Positions 1 through 11,098 are shown, counted from the stretch's first letter. The stretch is 64,000 nucleotides of DNA from Morinoia aosen (GCA_030386875.1 CM059576.1:10011058-10075057); one strand, 5' to 3'. Made by a program: numbers and translations. Notes: generated by a model not told the origin, from the letters alone.

Positions 1-411
1 AATGAAATTCATATAGAATGGTTGGAACTATTTGAATAACAAAATTTAACAATTTTTGATGGGCGCCCTAAAATGGCGGCATGTTTTCAAGCATTTAAGA
101 ATGACCTAATGTACTGAGGCTCGAGATGTAACCTCCTATCTAATGACTAGTCAAATACGCGAAGTAAATTAGTATCGATGACTGAAGGAATTTATATATG
201 AAGCTGGGAGTACGAGGTGTGCAAAAAACACATTTCTCAAGCGTTCAGCCAATATCCTCGCTAAAATCTCTATTGCATTTTTCCACTTGGAATTTTGAGT
301 GAATTTCTCAAAGTACATTTGTTATTCCTGCCAAACTGCAGAGCGAACATGCTCTACATTAAGATCGTAAGTGTAAGTTTATACATGAAACTTACTAGTA
401 AAATTGGTTGG
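1..411. other. No gene recognised; AT-rich repeat-derived DNA
   Basis: No coding region is recognised. The part at about 215-330 is similar, in inverted orientation, to 11393-11480 (shared words include caatatcc and gaatttctcaaag), so it is a piece of a dispersed repeat. Confidence 0.5.
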
Positions 412-438
412 AATAAACGTTGAAAATCAACGTTTATT
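412..438. repeat. Short perfect hairpin
   Basis: The 12-base arm aataaacgttga is followed by aaa and then by its exact reverse complement. The hairpin lies next to a fragment of the dispersed ctcccagggg repeat family. It could be an element end or a hairpin in a transcript. Confidence 0.6.
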
Positions 439-585
439 AACTGTAAACTTCCTGTGCGGGAATATACCTTACGCATAGATTCCATGTTCCTCTAACTCGA
501 ATCTTACTGGTGCCTTCATCTTTCTTTTTGTTTGAACATTCATGCTGTGGTAAGGTAGGCTGAAAGTAACAATCACATTGGAATA
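439..585 (+). repeat. Dispersed 'ctcccagggg' family, partial copy
   Basis: This stretch (gtgcgggaatataccttacg, then attccatgttcctctaactc and tggtgccttcatctttct, ending near gtaaggtaggctgaaa) matches the inner parts of the copies at 1516-1855, 5160-5680, 9600-10020 and 15045-15330. Only the part distal to the ctcccagggg end is present. It is non-coding. Confidence 0.65.
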
Positions 586-1515
586 ATATATGAATAATTG
601 TCAAGTTTTAGTTACCCTTGGAAATTAGAAATTGTGCTAGATGGCAGTAAAGATTTGTCTGTCCCAATGAAATCCATTTGCGGTGGACGTCTAGTTTTAC
701 TGTTGCATTAACTTTAGGCAGGCGTTCAAATTGGATGCCTATGAAGCTGTGATCGACACCATGTTTAGCTATTGTGTTGCATTAATATGCATACCGTACC
801 GCAAAGAAGGAGACCGGTATATAAGAAGGTACAACCAGATGAAGTGTGAGTTACGTAAAACTCGGTACCAATAGAAATTTTGCAGCTGCTTTGCCTGCGT
901 ACAGGACAGCAGTCAGGAATGGAATTATTATTTTGTGCGTTTGTTTCTTTGTGAACTCTACCATGAGAATAGAATTAGGTCTTTTCTTATAACTAAAGCA
1001 AAGCGTGGACAGTGACAACCAAGTGAGCATTCTTTCGAACAAGATTATGCAAGTTTCAACATCAAATACAGGGCGTCTAAAATAAATGTACTCACACTTC
1101 AACTGTCGCTAACATGCTGCCTTATATGAATTGCAGATTTATTTAATTCATCACAGCAGGGCAGGAAATCAGCTTAGCTTGAAAAGGAGAAAGTTTGTCC
1201 TCAAATGTTATTGCAAGACCGAAAACGCAACTTAAGTGCAAAGACGATTTAGAACTGAATTCGCACAACCGCCACCAACGCGCGTGCGCGAATCCCTTGG
1301 TGCGCGTTATCAGCGTTGTCTGGACAATGTGGTCATCACTTTGAGCATATGTGAACAGGATTCTTTTATTACATATGTCTTTTGTATTTGAAACCATTAT
1401 ATTCCACTCTATGTGCATAAACAATATTTTTTTAGTTATGCGAAGTGTGAATACATTTTTTTAAAACCACAAGCAGATTGAACAAATTTGGAAATAGCGT
1501 TTCAAACCCCTCAGG
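586..1515. other. No gene; contains half of a dispersed repeat pair
   Basis: No gene is recognised. The stretch 855-965 (gtaaaactcggtaccaata, gacagcagtcaggaatggaa, tttgtttctttgtgaactct) is a close copy of 11236-11345 in the same orientation, so it belongs to a dispersed repeat. The small ORFs here have no recognisable domain. Confidence 0.5.
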
Positions 1516-1855
1516 GGGATACAACTATTGTATCTATGGGAATTGGCGCTCCCAGGGGGACTATGTGAGGGCCTGAGCTAAAGGTTAGGTAGGCTTCCTT
1601 TTTGTTGTAATAAAATAGGTTTTTGCTTTGTTACGGACCATCTTTTTTCGGTTCACTGCTATCCTGTTTTTCAGCACCTACTACTTTCTTCTTCAACTTT
1701 TTTCTTGTTTCATGAACTTCTTTCCTAGCTTACTGTTTCTGTGCACCTTGTGCATAGATTCCGCATTCCCTCATCTCCATACTAAATGGTGCCTTCCTCT
1801 TTCCTCTCTTGGAACATCTTTGTCGTGGTTAAGGGAGGCTAAAACTTTCTTATAT
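1516..1855 (+). repeat. Dispersed 'ctcccagggg' family, long copy
   Basis: The copy begins with the recurrent end acaactattgtatctatggg / ggcgctcccaggggg. It runs through ggttcactgctatcctgt and cttcttcaacttttttcttg to gtggttaagggaggctaaaa. The same order of blocks recurs at 5160-5680, 9600-10020 and 15045-15330, and reversed at 3845-4070, 11845-12100, 12835-13030 and 31700-31990. No protein is encoded. Its terminal sequence is the best-defined edge of the family. Confidence 0.75.
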
Positions 1856-2219
1856 AATAATAATAGCGTTTCAAAAACACTAAACCAGCACAAGCCGCAT
1901 CAATCCATACAGTCACGGCGAGGTAACCAAAACTAGGCGGAAAAACAAGAGAGTTACGTTAAGTCACAAATTGTGGTGGAATAATGGGTGACCAAACAAA
2001 TAAAATCCCGGATTACGAAATGTACGCACAAATGCAAAGAAACAACACTGATTTTATTTCGATCTCTTTTCTTGGCATCCTAAAATATTCATCTATGCAG
2101 AGAAAAATCACTTCAATGAATAAAAAATGAGCCCTAAGACTACACCTAGCTCATAGATGCACCATTTTATCATACTAGTCGTCTTATTGATCGTTTGACA
2201 CGGCTGCCTACGAGATTTT
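1856..2219. other. No gene recognised
   Basis: AT-rich sequence lying between a repeat copy and the hAT remnant. I see no coding or structural signal. Confidence 0.4.
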
Positions 2220-3062
2220 TTATCGAAACCCAAGATCGTGGAATTGGAAATCCCAAGATCTAGAAATATAACCCATGATTACATAAATACAGACACATGA
2301 TATATACAACAAAAAACAAAATGTAAATATACCCACGTTATGGTTGCTCTTGTCAAAGGTCTTCGTCTTCCTCTTCCTCACCGATTTCTCGCAATAGTTG
2401 CTTTGGTATGCTCTATTCATTTCAAATATCGCTGACTCAGTTCCAGTAGCTAAATCTCTTACTAATTCTTTGCTTGGAGTCCATGTCGTACAGCTGCCAT
2501 TTTCTCTTGTTATTGCTTGTTTCGCCAGTTTTCTATTCTTCACAGTTTCGGCTTTCAATGAATTTGTTTGCTTTGTTTTAATGCATTTCATCATGGGAAA
2601 AATACGTTCAACGGCAGCTGACGAATGTGGCAAAACTGCGAGGTTTGTCATGAAGTTTGACAAAATGTCGCCCTTAGAATTTTGCAAACAATTTTTCATG
2701 TTTCGTAAAGCGTACCAGTGTTGTGGGATGTTCTCCCCAGCGGTCGGTAGCCTGTCTACATAGCGCGATAACTCCTCCATTGATCGTCTAATTCATCCAA
2801 ACATTCCTCAGAAACTGGCGACGGAAAGTGAGCAGCGAGAGGAATTATTGATGTCGGAGAATTCGTTTCCTTTCGAGGTTCATTAGGATCCAGTACATTT
2901 AATTTAGCTATCTAGCTTTCGTTATTGAAAGTGAACCTTTTCTTGAATTGGTTGCACAACTCGACTAGAAATGTTACGCAGTCGTTTTAAATCTTTTTCA
3001 GCTTCAGCGTCAACTCGGTCTTTGATTAAGTGTGCTGCTGCTTTACCTCCGAGGTGAGCGCC
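2220..3062 (-). pseudogene. hAT-type transposase remnant (C-terminal dimerisation region)
   Basis: The open stretch 2780-2220 carries the C-terminal dimerisation signature of hAT transposases: an upstream W-Y-A-L block, then LAVLPHSSAAVERIF, then an IKTKQTN-like stretch leading to an A-E-T-V helix. In the family this region mediates transposase dimerisation; the catalytic DDE residues lie upstream and are absent here. Further upstream on the same strand, coding-like fragments continue to about 3062 (for example L-N-V-L-D-P-N-E-P and A-H-L-G-G-K-A-A-A-H) but in other frames and with stops. The gene is therefore frameshifted and 5'-truncated. The last 45 or so codons of the open frame look like read-through into non-coding sequence. 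No terminal inverted repeats were found. This is a dead fragment. Confidence 0.75.
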
Positions 3063-3684
3063 ACTTAGTTTCTTGTTGTGTAACATACTATATATAATTA
3101 GACCAATTTATGTGTACCATGATAAAGTATGTGGCTCATAACCCTAGATTATCAATCAATTCATATAGCGAACCCAAGCGTTGTCAGATGTCAACAGGCT
3201 CGTTTCCGTCCATTCATACAATTTTTCTCATATAGGGATCAATATTTGACCCCTTCCAAAATTGAATGATGCATATTCTTGGCAACCTGGATTTCAATTC
3301 CGACTAAAATTTTTTACATGGACTTATGTTTACTGAACAGTTGACAAAAATGTTTATTTCAAGGGTAACTAAAATAAAACAACTTTTTGTTGAGTATTCC
3401 AAAATACGTTAGTTTTCAGCGTCTCTTACAACAAAGGTGAAGCAGAAGAAATATGGAAAACCTATTATGTTTGGTGTTAGGGGAACACGAAATCGATGCA
3501 CAAGGTTCCCGAACTCAATGAAACAGTGAGTTCAGAAGGAAGTTTATGGAACAAGATATAAGCTGAGCAAAGTCAGATGATTCCATTTTTTTCAAAATTT
3601 TGCGATCAACAAAGACAAATTCAATTTTTGACCCAAGCTTTCGGCTAGATTAGCTCTAGCCGTCATCAGGGGAAGGATGTATTT
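3063..3684. other. No gene; small hairpin at 3645-3670
   Basis: No coding region is recognised. The words cggctaga and tctagccg near 3650 form a small hairpin just before gtcatcagggg. It lies directly upstream of the larger foldback at 3685-3823 and may be part of the same element. Confidence 0.4.
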
Positions 3685-3823
3685 TTAAACAAAACCTCTT
3701 ATGTTTTCTGCGTGTATCTAGTATACAAAACATTTTTATTAAATTTTTAGATGCAAGCCGAAAATGTTAATTAAAATGTTTTGTATACTAGATACACGCG
3801 GATACCATATGAGTTTTGTTTAA
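3685..3823. repeat. Foldback element with ~50-base inverted arms
   Basis: The left arm (3686-3743; ttaaacaaaacctcttatg, cgtgtatctagtatacaaaa) and the right arm (3771-3822; ttttgtatactagatacacg, catatgagttttgtttaa) are inverted copies with a few mismatches around a 27-base spacer. It is non-coding and looks like a MITE-like hairpin insertion. Confidence 0.7.
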
Positions 3824-3844
3824 TTTTTATTTCACTACCAAGAC

Positions 3845-5680
3845 GTCCTTTATTTTAACAGTTGAGAAAAGTCAGAGGTGCTGGAAACCAGGACAGCAGT
3901 GAAGTGAAAAACAGGTTCCTAAACTATCAACAAATTGTTTATCAATAAAAAACACACCAACCTTACTCTCAGCTCGGGACCACACATATTACCCCTGGGA
4001 GTGTCAATTTTTCTGCTGCTACTGAGAATACCGTCAACAGTTCATCACGGGTTATTCTAACCGTACCAGGACGGGTAATGACTGACCGTCAACGACGGGT
4101 AATGACTGACCGTCAACGACAGGTAATGACTGACCGTCAACGACAGGTAATGACTGACCGTCAACGACGGGTAATGACTGACCGTCAACGACAGGTAATG
4201 ACTGACCGTCAACGACGGGTAATGACTGACCGTCAACGACAGGTAATGACTGACCGTCAACGACAGGTAATGACTGACCGTCAACGACAGGTAATGACTG
4301 ACCGTCAACGACGGGTAATGACTGACCGTCAACGACGGGTAATGACTGACCGTCAACGACAGGTAATGACTGACCGTCAACGACAGGTAATGACTGACCG
4401 TCAACGACGGGTAATGACTGACCGTCAACGACAGGTAATGACTGACCGTCAACGACGGGTAATGACTGACCGTCAACGACAGGTAATGACTGACCGTCAA
4501 CGACGGGTAATGACTGACCGTCAACGACGGGTAATGACTGACCGTCAACGACAGGTAATGACTGACCGTCAACGACGGGTAATGACTGACCGTCAACGAC
4601 AGGTAATGACTGACCGTCAACGACAGGTAATGACTGACCGTCAACGACAGGTAATGACTGACCGTCAACGACAGGTAATGACTGACCGTCAACGACGGGT
4701 AATGACTGACCGTCAACGAAGGTACGACCAAGAATTGAAAAAAAGTAAAAAGTTTCAGTGCTCATGGAAACATTGAGTGGAACCGAGAAAAATAGATCGT
4801 AAGGCATGCCAGCTTTTACGAATATGACGAAAATTTCGTCTGACAAAAATATGAAACGTTCTCTAATTTCTTTCTAGAAATGAGTCGGGAATTAGAAAAC
4901 GCTGTTTCATAGCTAATTGCAGACTGACTAGCGCTGGTTAAACCTCGAAATTCAACCCGCAGATTTGAACCTTTTTCTACGAACATTTTATAACAATTTT
5001 ACTACAATTTGATGAGAACTTCTGATAATAACAAGTTTTTCCTGATGTACAACCGAGTACTGAAGTTGTCAAAAAATTTTCAGAGGCTCCGGAAACTTTG
5101 AGTGAAACATATAACGATTTTTCCATCATTTCCTGCAATGTTTCCAAATGCGCATGAGCTTCTTGACGATTTTATTGCTTGGTCGTACCCGTCGTTGACG
5201 GTCGGTCATGACCCGTCCTAGTACGGTTAGGATTACCGGTGATGAATTGTTAACGGGAGCCGTTTACCTGAACTGTTATGAACTGAATGAACTATTAACT
5301 GTTAAACTCAGGACAAGAATGAGCACTCCCAGGGGTAATATGTGTGGTCCTTAGCTGAGAATAAGGTTTGTTTTTTGTTGAACTACAATTGCATTTCGTT
5401 AGTTAATGGACCTTTTTTCGGTTCATTGCTGTCCTGGCTTCCAGCACCTCTGACTTTCTTCTTCTACTTATATCATGTTTTGTTGACTTCTTTCCAAAAA
5501 TCCTGTTTCTGTGCGCATGGTATCCTCTATGGGAGTAAACCTTATGCATAGATTCCATGTTCCTCTAACTCTAATCTTACTGGTGCCTTCATCTTTCTTC
5601 TCTTTGAATATCTTTACTGTGGTAAGGGAGGCTGAAATTAACAACCACCTAGGAATAACATGTGAGAAATTTTGCTGTTT
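3845..5680. mobile_element. Composite foldback copy of the 'ctcccagggg' family
   Basis: The left arm (3845-4070) reads the family in reverse: gtcagaggtgctggaaacca, then gctcgggaccacacatatta, then cccctgggag. The right arm (5160-5680) reads it forward: ctcccaggggtaatatgtgt, then cagcacctctgactttcttc. Both inner edges carry the same short segment, catcacggg...ctaaccgtac on the left and gtacggttagga...gatgaat on the right. The arms therefore face each other around a 24-bp minisatellite and about 450 bp of AT-rich filler. This makes it a non-autonomous, long-inverted-repeat element of about 1.8 kb. No transposase is encoded. A similar filler with only one to three minisatellite units recurs at 12100-12840. 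Confidence 0.6.
4072..4725. repeat. 24-bp minisatellite, 27 units
   Basis: Twenty-seven tandem copies of a unit of the form gactgaccgtcaacgac plus (g/a)ggtaat. The units differ almost only at one base (cgacggg or cgacagg). Because 24 is a multiple of three and the unit has no stop in several frames, long ORFs of 8-residue repeats appear on both strands; they are artefacts. Single or few-unit versions of the motif occur at 5185-5215, 12108-12130 and 12293-12367, so the unit is a normal part of the dispersed family that has expanded only here. Confidence 0.95.
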
Positions 5681-6115
5681 AAGTTACCTTCAAAATTGGA
5701 AAGTTGTGCAAGTCTGCAGTACAAATGGTCGGTCATTATGGAAACCGTGAATGTTCGTAAATTAAAATATAATACAAGAATGTTTGAATTGCGTACGAGA
5801 TTCACGCCCTATAAGATGATTATATATAAAGTAACTGAATGCATATGATCGGTCACGAACCAAACTCTCAGGCAGAAATGCCGGATCGAAAGTGGGGCTA
5901 GGGTGGCAGGAACCAATTTCCGTCACCTGAGTAACGTGAGAAATTGTGACTGATTTTCCCCTTTTCCCAACGGGCAGAGATCATAAATGCGCCATTTAAT
6001 AACACTAGTCGTTATGTTCAAGTAATGTTAGTATAACCATTACCGATTTCAACTTTCAACATCAATTATCTGAGGTCCATCCCGAACCCCATGCAAAAAC
6101 AAATTATTTATTATA
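5681..6115. other. No gene recognised
   Basis: AT-rich sequence between a family copy and the 6.1-kb repeat. I see no coding region and no tandem structure. Confidence 0.4.
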
Positions 6116-6850
6116 GAAGAAGACTCGGCTCCAACTTTCACATTGCCGCGGGTTGAACTGACGTTCAGTATTCAAATCAAATTAAAGTCAGTTGTCGAGA
6201 GCAATTTTGAAAGTAGCCAACATTAATTAGATCTTCCCTTCATTCAGCTCTGACTGAGAATTCATTGGATTTCTGGAGTTTAACATACCCCACGATTTTT
6301 TTTGGCAAATATAAGGAAAACTTAAAAATACCAAGTGTGAAATAGGTTTCAAATTTGATTTTATACATAGGGTGCAAGTTTTATAAAAATCTGATCAAAG
6401 TTGAGAAAAACTAACTTGACCAAATCTAAACTAACTGAATTTAACTTAGACAACCGATAAACATACCTTAGCAAGGAATGTATACTCACGGAAGAAGTTT
6501 AGTAAAGGCATTTCCTTCGTCCAGAGATGCAAATCAAATTGTAATGCTGCAAATACTCTAATAACGACACTTCTCTATTCAATATAGGATCAAGATCTTC
6601 TAATGTATCAACGAACAAAATGTTTCTTTTTTCTGAAATTGAAGAAAATCAGAAAATTATGAATAAAAAATGTGTTCCAAATCCAATATTGCGTATGCGT
6701 AGGTAGTATCATCAAAACTGCACTATAATTAAAAAAAACCTCATGCTTCAGTTGAACCAAAAAAATGCCAATCCATTTAAATTGAGTTCGACGACTGGTC
6801 GGTCAGCGCCATTCAGAAAATTCCCTCCAATGATGAAGAGATGACGAGTT
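6116..6850. repeat. Dispersed ~0.7-kb repeat, copy 1 (pair with 13440-14190)
   Basis: Shared blocks in the same order and orientation include cattgccgcgggtt, actgacgttcagtattcaaa, gaaagtagccaacattaatt, gactgagaattcattggatt, then cgacgactggtcggtcagcg near the right end. The second copy lies 7.3 kb away and a weaker relative of the left part is at 14770-14880. No protein is encoded. The edges were not resolved; a non-autonomous transposon is the simplest reading. Confidence 0.65.
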
Positions 6851-8115
6851 AGGTATTGTTACAAGTTGAGAGTGAAACATAAAAAAAGGACCAGTATCTT
6901 TAGTTAAAATGCCAGTTGTCAGCCTAGTACACACATATGTGTACATGTAAATGTAAATATATACACATATGCATGCGCACACGTACCTACGCCAACAAGT
7001 ACACCACAAATACATACCTATGCATTTGTGCAATCACAATACATATGCGTTCTACAAAAATGCTGTGAGATGTACTGAAATATAGGATAATGAGCGAAGG
7101 AAGTTCGTGACAACTTTTTCAGTGGGTGTTGCTGCTTACAATTTCTACGGGAATATCGAAGCGATGTTTAATTAAATATTGTAGCGAAAAGATCATTGGT
7201 TGATAAGCGTCTTATTTATCATAAGTGGGTGATCGCGGAACAAATTCACATATGCATATTTTTTATAAATGCTTTACAATAATGAAGTGAAATGAAGTAT
7301 TACGTAGCGACACATTCACCCATCTACGCACACATAGCGTGCACACGCACTCATATATCACAAGTAAGCATGTTCGCAAATATCAGCGTCAACTAGTCAA
7401 TATTAACCAGCATTCCAATCGAGAAAATATCTTTATCCAATCCAATCTTTTCCAATCGGAGAAAATATCTTTTGTCACGGCATGAATTTTATGAAATTTC
7501 AGTACCTAAATTAGTGGCACAAAACAGTCTACCTGAGTCAGAAACATGAAAACGATTGTTCTACAACGGTTCCCAAGTACAAAAAATCCTAGGTGAGGTT
7601 GTTGTAATATACTCTAGAGCGTAAGAGATGGGATCATAATATGCACTACACTAGCTTAACAAGAACACTTTTGGACGTGAACAAGAAAGAAAACATGAAT
7701 GCCATATAAGGGTTTCATATTAGAAAAAAATCAATTATTTTAGTAATTTCATGCAGAATGTCTGCAATTGATAAACACACACACATAGGTACCATGACGG
7801 TCTAGTTTGATGCTTGCACAATAAGGGAGAGGAAAGACTTAAAATGCAACCTTCGACTGGTTTATCTAATCCAGTGCACACAGGTGTACGTGCACATATG
7901 CACACAAATATGCGCGCATACACCCATATACGTACACACATATACAAGTAAGCATGTTTGCAAATCTCAGCGTATAGGCGATCAAATCATAATACCTACG
8001 CATACCTAAAAACTGTTGTGTGATGTTTCGAGTCATAAAACAATGAGCAAGGGAGATTAGTCAGCATTGGAGATACCAGGCATATGAGATTCGTCAACAC
8101 TTATTCAGTATGTTC
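6851..8115. other. No gene; CA/TA-rich simple sequence
   Basis: No gene is recognised. Interrupted acacat/atacat-type simple sequence occurs at about 6930-7030, 7310-7360 and 7770-7960. These produce cysteine/tyrosine/valine-rich ORFs on the minus strand that have no meaning as proteins. Confidence 0.5.
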
Positions 8116-8119
8116 TGTA

Positions 8120-9027
8120 ACTAAGATTTTTTTTTTGAGGCACAAGATGACGAGTTATTTTGGCTTTAAATTCTCTCGGTCTTTGAGGGATTTTGATACT
8201 CAGGGGAAGTTTGTTCCACAGTAAGGCGCCTGATAACGACAGAGCCTTCTACCCTAGGTTAGATGAACGATAGTTGACTAAGACATTTTTGTTTCTGTTC
8301 GGCTTTTGGTTGGTTACAGTGGGTGGATAGAAACGCACTATCTCAGCGTTGCTCTGAGGAAGATATAACGAGGAGAATACGTATTGGGCCTTCTGCATGA
8401 GGAGCATTTCTTGGATAGGAATCCAGCCGAATTTATTGAGGAGAGGGGTTAAGTGATCTCTTCTTTTGAAATTACCGTTGCATACCACCTTCGCTGCAAA
8501 GTTCATGCACTTTTGTACGTCCCTTTGAAGTTATTGAGGCAATTCTCCCCATACTAGGTTGCAGTAGTCAATGCGCAATGACACCAGGGATTGAGTGGCT
8601 AATAATCTGGATTTTTCGTTTAGCATTCTGTTTATGCGATGAAAAAACATTAAAGTTCCGCAAATTTTGTTGCAAGTATTCTCAACATGAGATTTGAAGG
8701 ATATGTTTCTATCGAACCAGATACCTATATTTGTAACTTTATCTGATGCATTAATTTTATCATTTTCAACTGCAAGAGTAAGATCTGAAGTTTTTTTAAT
8801 TGCATCTTTGGATACAAAAATAATGCGTTGTGTTTCATTCCATTTAATTTGAGACCATTTTGGTCTAACCATGATTTCAGGCTAGTCAGTAAAGTTTCGG
8901 CTTTCATTTGCGTCTGTGGTATTTCTGAGACAGAACTTGTTATTGCAATTTGAAAATCATCTGCATACATTGAGATCCGTGTGTTTGAAGGCATTGGAGG
9001 GAAATTATTAATGAAAATAGAAAAGAC
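8120..9027 (-). pseudogene. LINE (CR1/L2/jockey-like) reverse transcriptase, 3' fragment
   Basis: Reading on the minus strand from 9027, the fragment starts inside the reverse-transcriptase palm (F-S-I-F-I-N-N-F). It then has the catalytic-box version Y-A-D-D (MYADDFQI), a W-L-D-Q-N-G-L-K-L-N helix, and the post-RT region (W-F-D-R-N-I-S-F-K-S-H, then R-I-D-Y-C-N-L-V-W-G). The typical LINE tail follows: A-L-L-W-N-K-L-P-L, then F-K-A-K-I-T. The coding frame is broken by a shift near 8845, a TAA at 8531-8533 and a stop near 8255. The 3' end is an A-run read on the minus strand (about 8126-8136). The 5' truncation at about 9027 abuts a 'ctcccagggg' family copy. It is a classic dead-on-arrival LINE insertion. 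Confidence 0.85.
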
Positions 9028-9190
9028 TGTTGTATCTATGAGAATTAGTACTTCCAAGATGAGGTGTCTAGCTGAGAAATAGGTAAGGCCTCTTTTTTGT
9101 TGAAATAAATGTTTTGTTCTGTTAAGGACCGCCTACTGTCGGTTCACTGCTGTCCTGTTCACAAGCGCCTCTGACTTTCTTTTAGGGCTT
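9028..9190 (+). repeat. Dispersed 'ctcccagggg' family, short copy
   Basis: The copy begins with tgttgtatctatgagaatta, the family terminus. It continues with gctgagaaataggtaaggcc and ggttcactgctgtcctgtt, then cctctgactttct. The ctcccagggg box itself is decayed. It abuts the truncated 5' end of the LINE fragment. Confidence 0.65.
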
Positions 9191-9640
9191 ATATTGTCTT
9201 CAAGACAGCGTTTTCCGATTCTAAAGCCATATCCGTTGAAAAATCAGGGAATTTCTAATATTTTTATTAAACGAAATTTTCGACGAAAACGGAAGGGTTT
9301 ATAGCCTTACGATATTCTCTCACTTTTCACTCAATGTTTTCATAAGCGATGGAACTTTTTGGCATTTCAATACACAATCATACATCAGAAAAAAGTAAAA
9401 ATTTGACCCGTATTTTTCCTTGAATTCGGAAAAAATTGCCATGACATTCTTGCAGGAAAGGGTCCATATCAGGAAGGTGAATTTGGAGTTTCTCCAGGGG
9501 CGAATCAATCCGAGATTGACTTTAAAACTGCGTTTTCCAATTCTCAAGTCATGGCGAGAAGGAAATCAGGGAATTTCTAACATTGATATAATACGAAATT
9601 TTTGTCATGTATGCAATATGAACGTGGAATGGACGTCCTG
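9191..9640. repeat. Internal filler of the dispersed family, ~315-bp imperfect tandem
   Basis: The segment gcgttttcc(g/a)attct...atcagggaatttctaa occurs at about 9208-9265 and again at about 9530-9585. Related fillers are seen at 4740-5180, 12380-12600 and 12690-12840. The filler is non-coding; the ORFs on both strands here are chance. Confidence 0.5.
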
Positions 9641-10018
9641 GTACGGTTAGAATTACCCGTGATGAATGGTTAACGGTATCCTCAGGAGCACTACAAGGAT
9701 TAGCACTCCCAGGGGTAATATGTGTGGTCCCGAGCTGAGAGTTAGGTAAGAATTTTTTTGTTGATATATAGTTTTATTTGTTACTTAACGGACCTATATT
9801 GCGCTTCACTGCTGTCCTGGTTTCCAGCACCTCTGACTTTTTCTTCAACTTTTTTCTTGCTTTGTTAACTTCTTTCTCAACTTACTGTTTCTGTGCGCAT
9901 GGGATTCTGTGCGGGAATGCACATTTGCATAAATTCCAGGTTCTTCTAACTCCAATCTTAATGATACCTTCATCTTTCTTCTCTTCGAACATCTCTGCTG
10001 TGGTATGGGAAGCTGAAC
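9641..10018 (+). repeat. Dispersed 'ctcccagggg' family, long copy with SINE insertion
   Basis: The blocks appear in order: gtacggttagaattacccgt, ctcccaggggtaatatgtgt, cagcacctctgactttttc, tggtatgggaagctgaac. The sequence is then interrupted by the SINE at 10019-10316. It resumes with gctcaattttagttaccc at about 10327, the block that follows directly in other copies (for example 15285-15303). Confidence 0.7.
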
Positions 10019-10316
10019 TATCGTGCTCGTCGTAGCCGTGAGACTAGCGAACTTGCCTCCGTCCAGGCAGACCCTGGTTCGAGTCCCGGCGCTGGTGGCG
10101 ATTTTCTCTGTTGGGTATAGGGGAAAAATTCCAAGCACAATACCCCACTCTACCCAGGTGTCTGAAATGGGTACCGGTCTTGACCGGGGGAAAGCGTCAT
10201 GGCGTCCTGGCGTTAGTTATAAGGCATTTGAAAATCCAATGTACAAGGTGATATGTATCAGGCTTGAAATTGGAAATAAAGCATCCGTAGATGCCTTCAT
10301 TATTTATATATATTAG
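10019..10316 (+). mobile_element. tRNA-derived SINE, full-length copy
   Basis: The head has the two RNA polymerase III internal promoter boxes of a tRNA: an A-box-like tagccgtgagactagcg at about 10033 and a B box ggttcgagtccc at about 10076. The tRNA-unrelated body follows (ctctgttgggtataggggaa, aaaatccaatgtacaaggtg), and the tail ends ccgtagatgccttcatt plus a short tatata run. A second, 5'-truncated copy lies at 44652-44880, which proves mobility. It depends on a partner LINE for movement; none with a matching tail is visible here. It is inserted in a dispersed-family copy. Confidence 0.85.
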
Positions 10317-10501
10317 ACAAAAACTGCTCAATTTTAGTTACCCATCGTTTTTGAATTCGGTAGCAAATTTTCAGTAAAAATAACTCTGTCCTGATGTACA
10401 AGTGGAACGGACGTGATTTAAGTAAGTAAAAAATGTAAATTCTCTAATGGATAGTTAGCGTTTCTAAATATGATACGAAATTTCACACGAGTATATATAT
10501 T
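10317..10501. other. Tail of the dispersed-family copy
   Basis: This is the continuation of the family copy after the SINE (gctcaattttagttaccc; cctgatgtacaagtggaacg, compare 5040 and 12675). No gene is seen. Confidence 0.4.
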
Positions 10502-11098
10502 GTATAGAGCTTGGAGGGAGTATATATGGAGGGAGCATAGCCGTCTGTGAAGAGAACCAGTTTTTGAGATTTCTCCCATGTCTGTGGTAACCAATAGCCG
10601 TCTCGCAAGTGTGACGTCAGCACGGAAGCCAGTTACCTACTGTCTACGCTAGAATGCGCACGCGCTCGCTGAATGCTCTTCCAGCTGTTGAGTTAATCTA
10701 ATCATTGTTAATCATTAATTTGGGATTCTAGGACTCCGAAAGATAATAAATTGTGTTTCCTCACTTGAGGAACTTAATAATATCAAAATTACTAGCAAAG
10801 ATACATTAAGAGTTGAAAACTATAAAGATTACAGGCCCTTGATTATAACAAATTAGAGCGACTTGCACGCGCACATCACCCTCTGACTCGTGGTGAGGTA
10901 ATAATCTTGCTTTGGAAAATGAGGTGGGGTTGTAGAGGAGGTGGGAGGAGCCAACTTCAGCCAAGCGTCTGTGGTTGGCTCAGAATTGTGACGTCACAGG
11001 CATTGACTGTGCCCGAGTGCTTCAACTTTTGCAGCCAAATTGAGCCCGATCGGAGTGCGCGATGCTCCCTCCATATATCCTAGCTCCATGGTATAGAG
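10502..11098. mobile_element. Non-autonomous hAT-like element with 8-bp target duplication
   Basis: The direct repeat gtatagag occurs at 10502-10509 and 11091-11098, exactly flanking a 581-bp insert. The insert ends are imperfect inverted repeats: cttggagggagtatatatgg on the left, and on the right the complement of a sequence ending atatatcctagctccatg. The strongest shared block is atatatggagggagcat. An 8-bp duplication with short inverted ends is the hallmark of hAT elements; the ends here differ from the usual hAT start, so the superfamily is an inference. No transposase is encoded. The body contains two gtgacgtca motifs, close to each end, of CRE/ATF type. Confidence 0.75.

Noticed and set aside
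2398-2763. 121-codon plus-strand ORF
   Set aside because: Antisense shadow of the hAT transposase remnant, which has clear family motifs on the minus strand.
4072-4725. CRISPR array
   Set aside because: Units are contiguous with no spacers and the setting is eukaryotic transposon DNA.
4052-4846. Three long ORFs (224-264 codons) with 8-residue repeats on both strands
   Set aside because: They are by-products of a 24-bp minisatellite whose unit length is a multiple of three and which lacks stops.
10019-10095. Functional tRNA gene
   Set aside because: It has A- and B-box-like words, but the sequence cannot be folded by eye into a standard cloverleaf and it leads into a SINE body repeated elsewhere.
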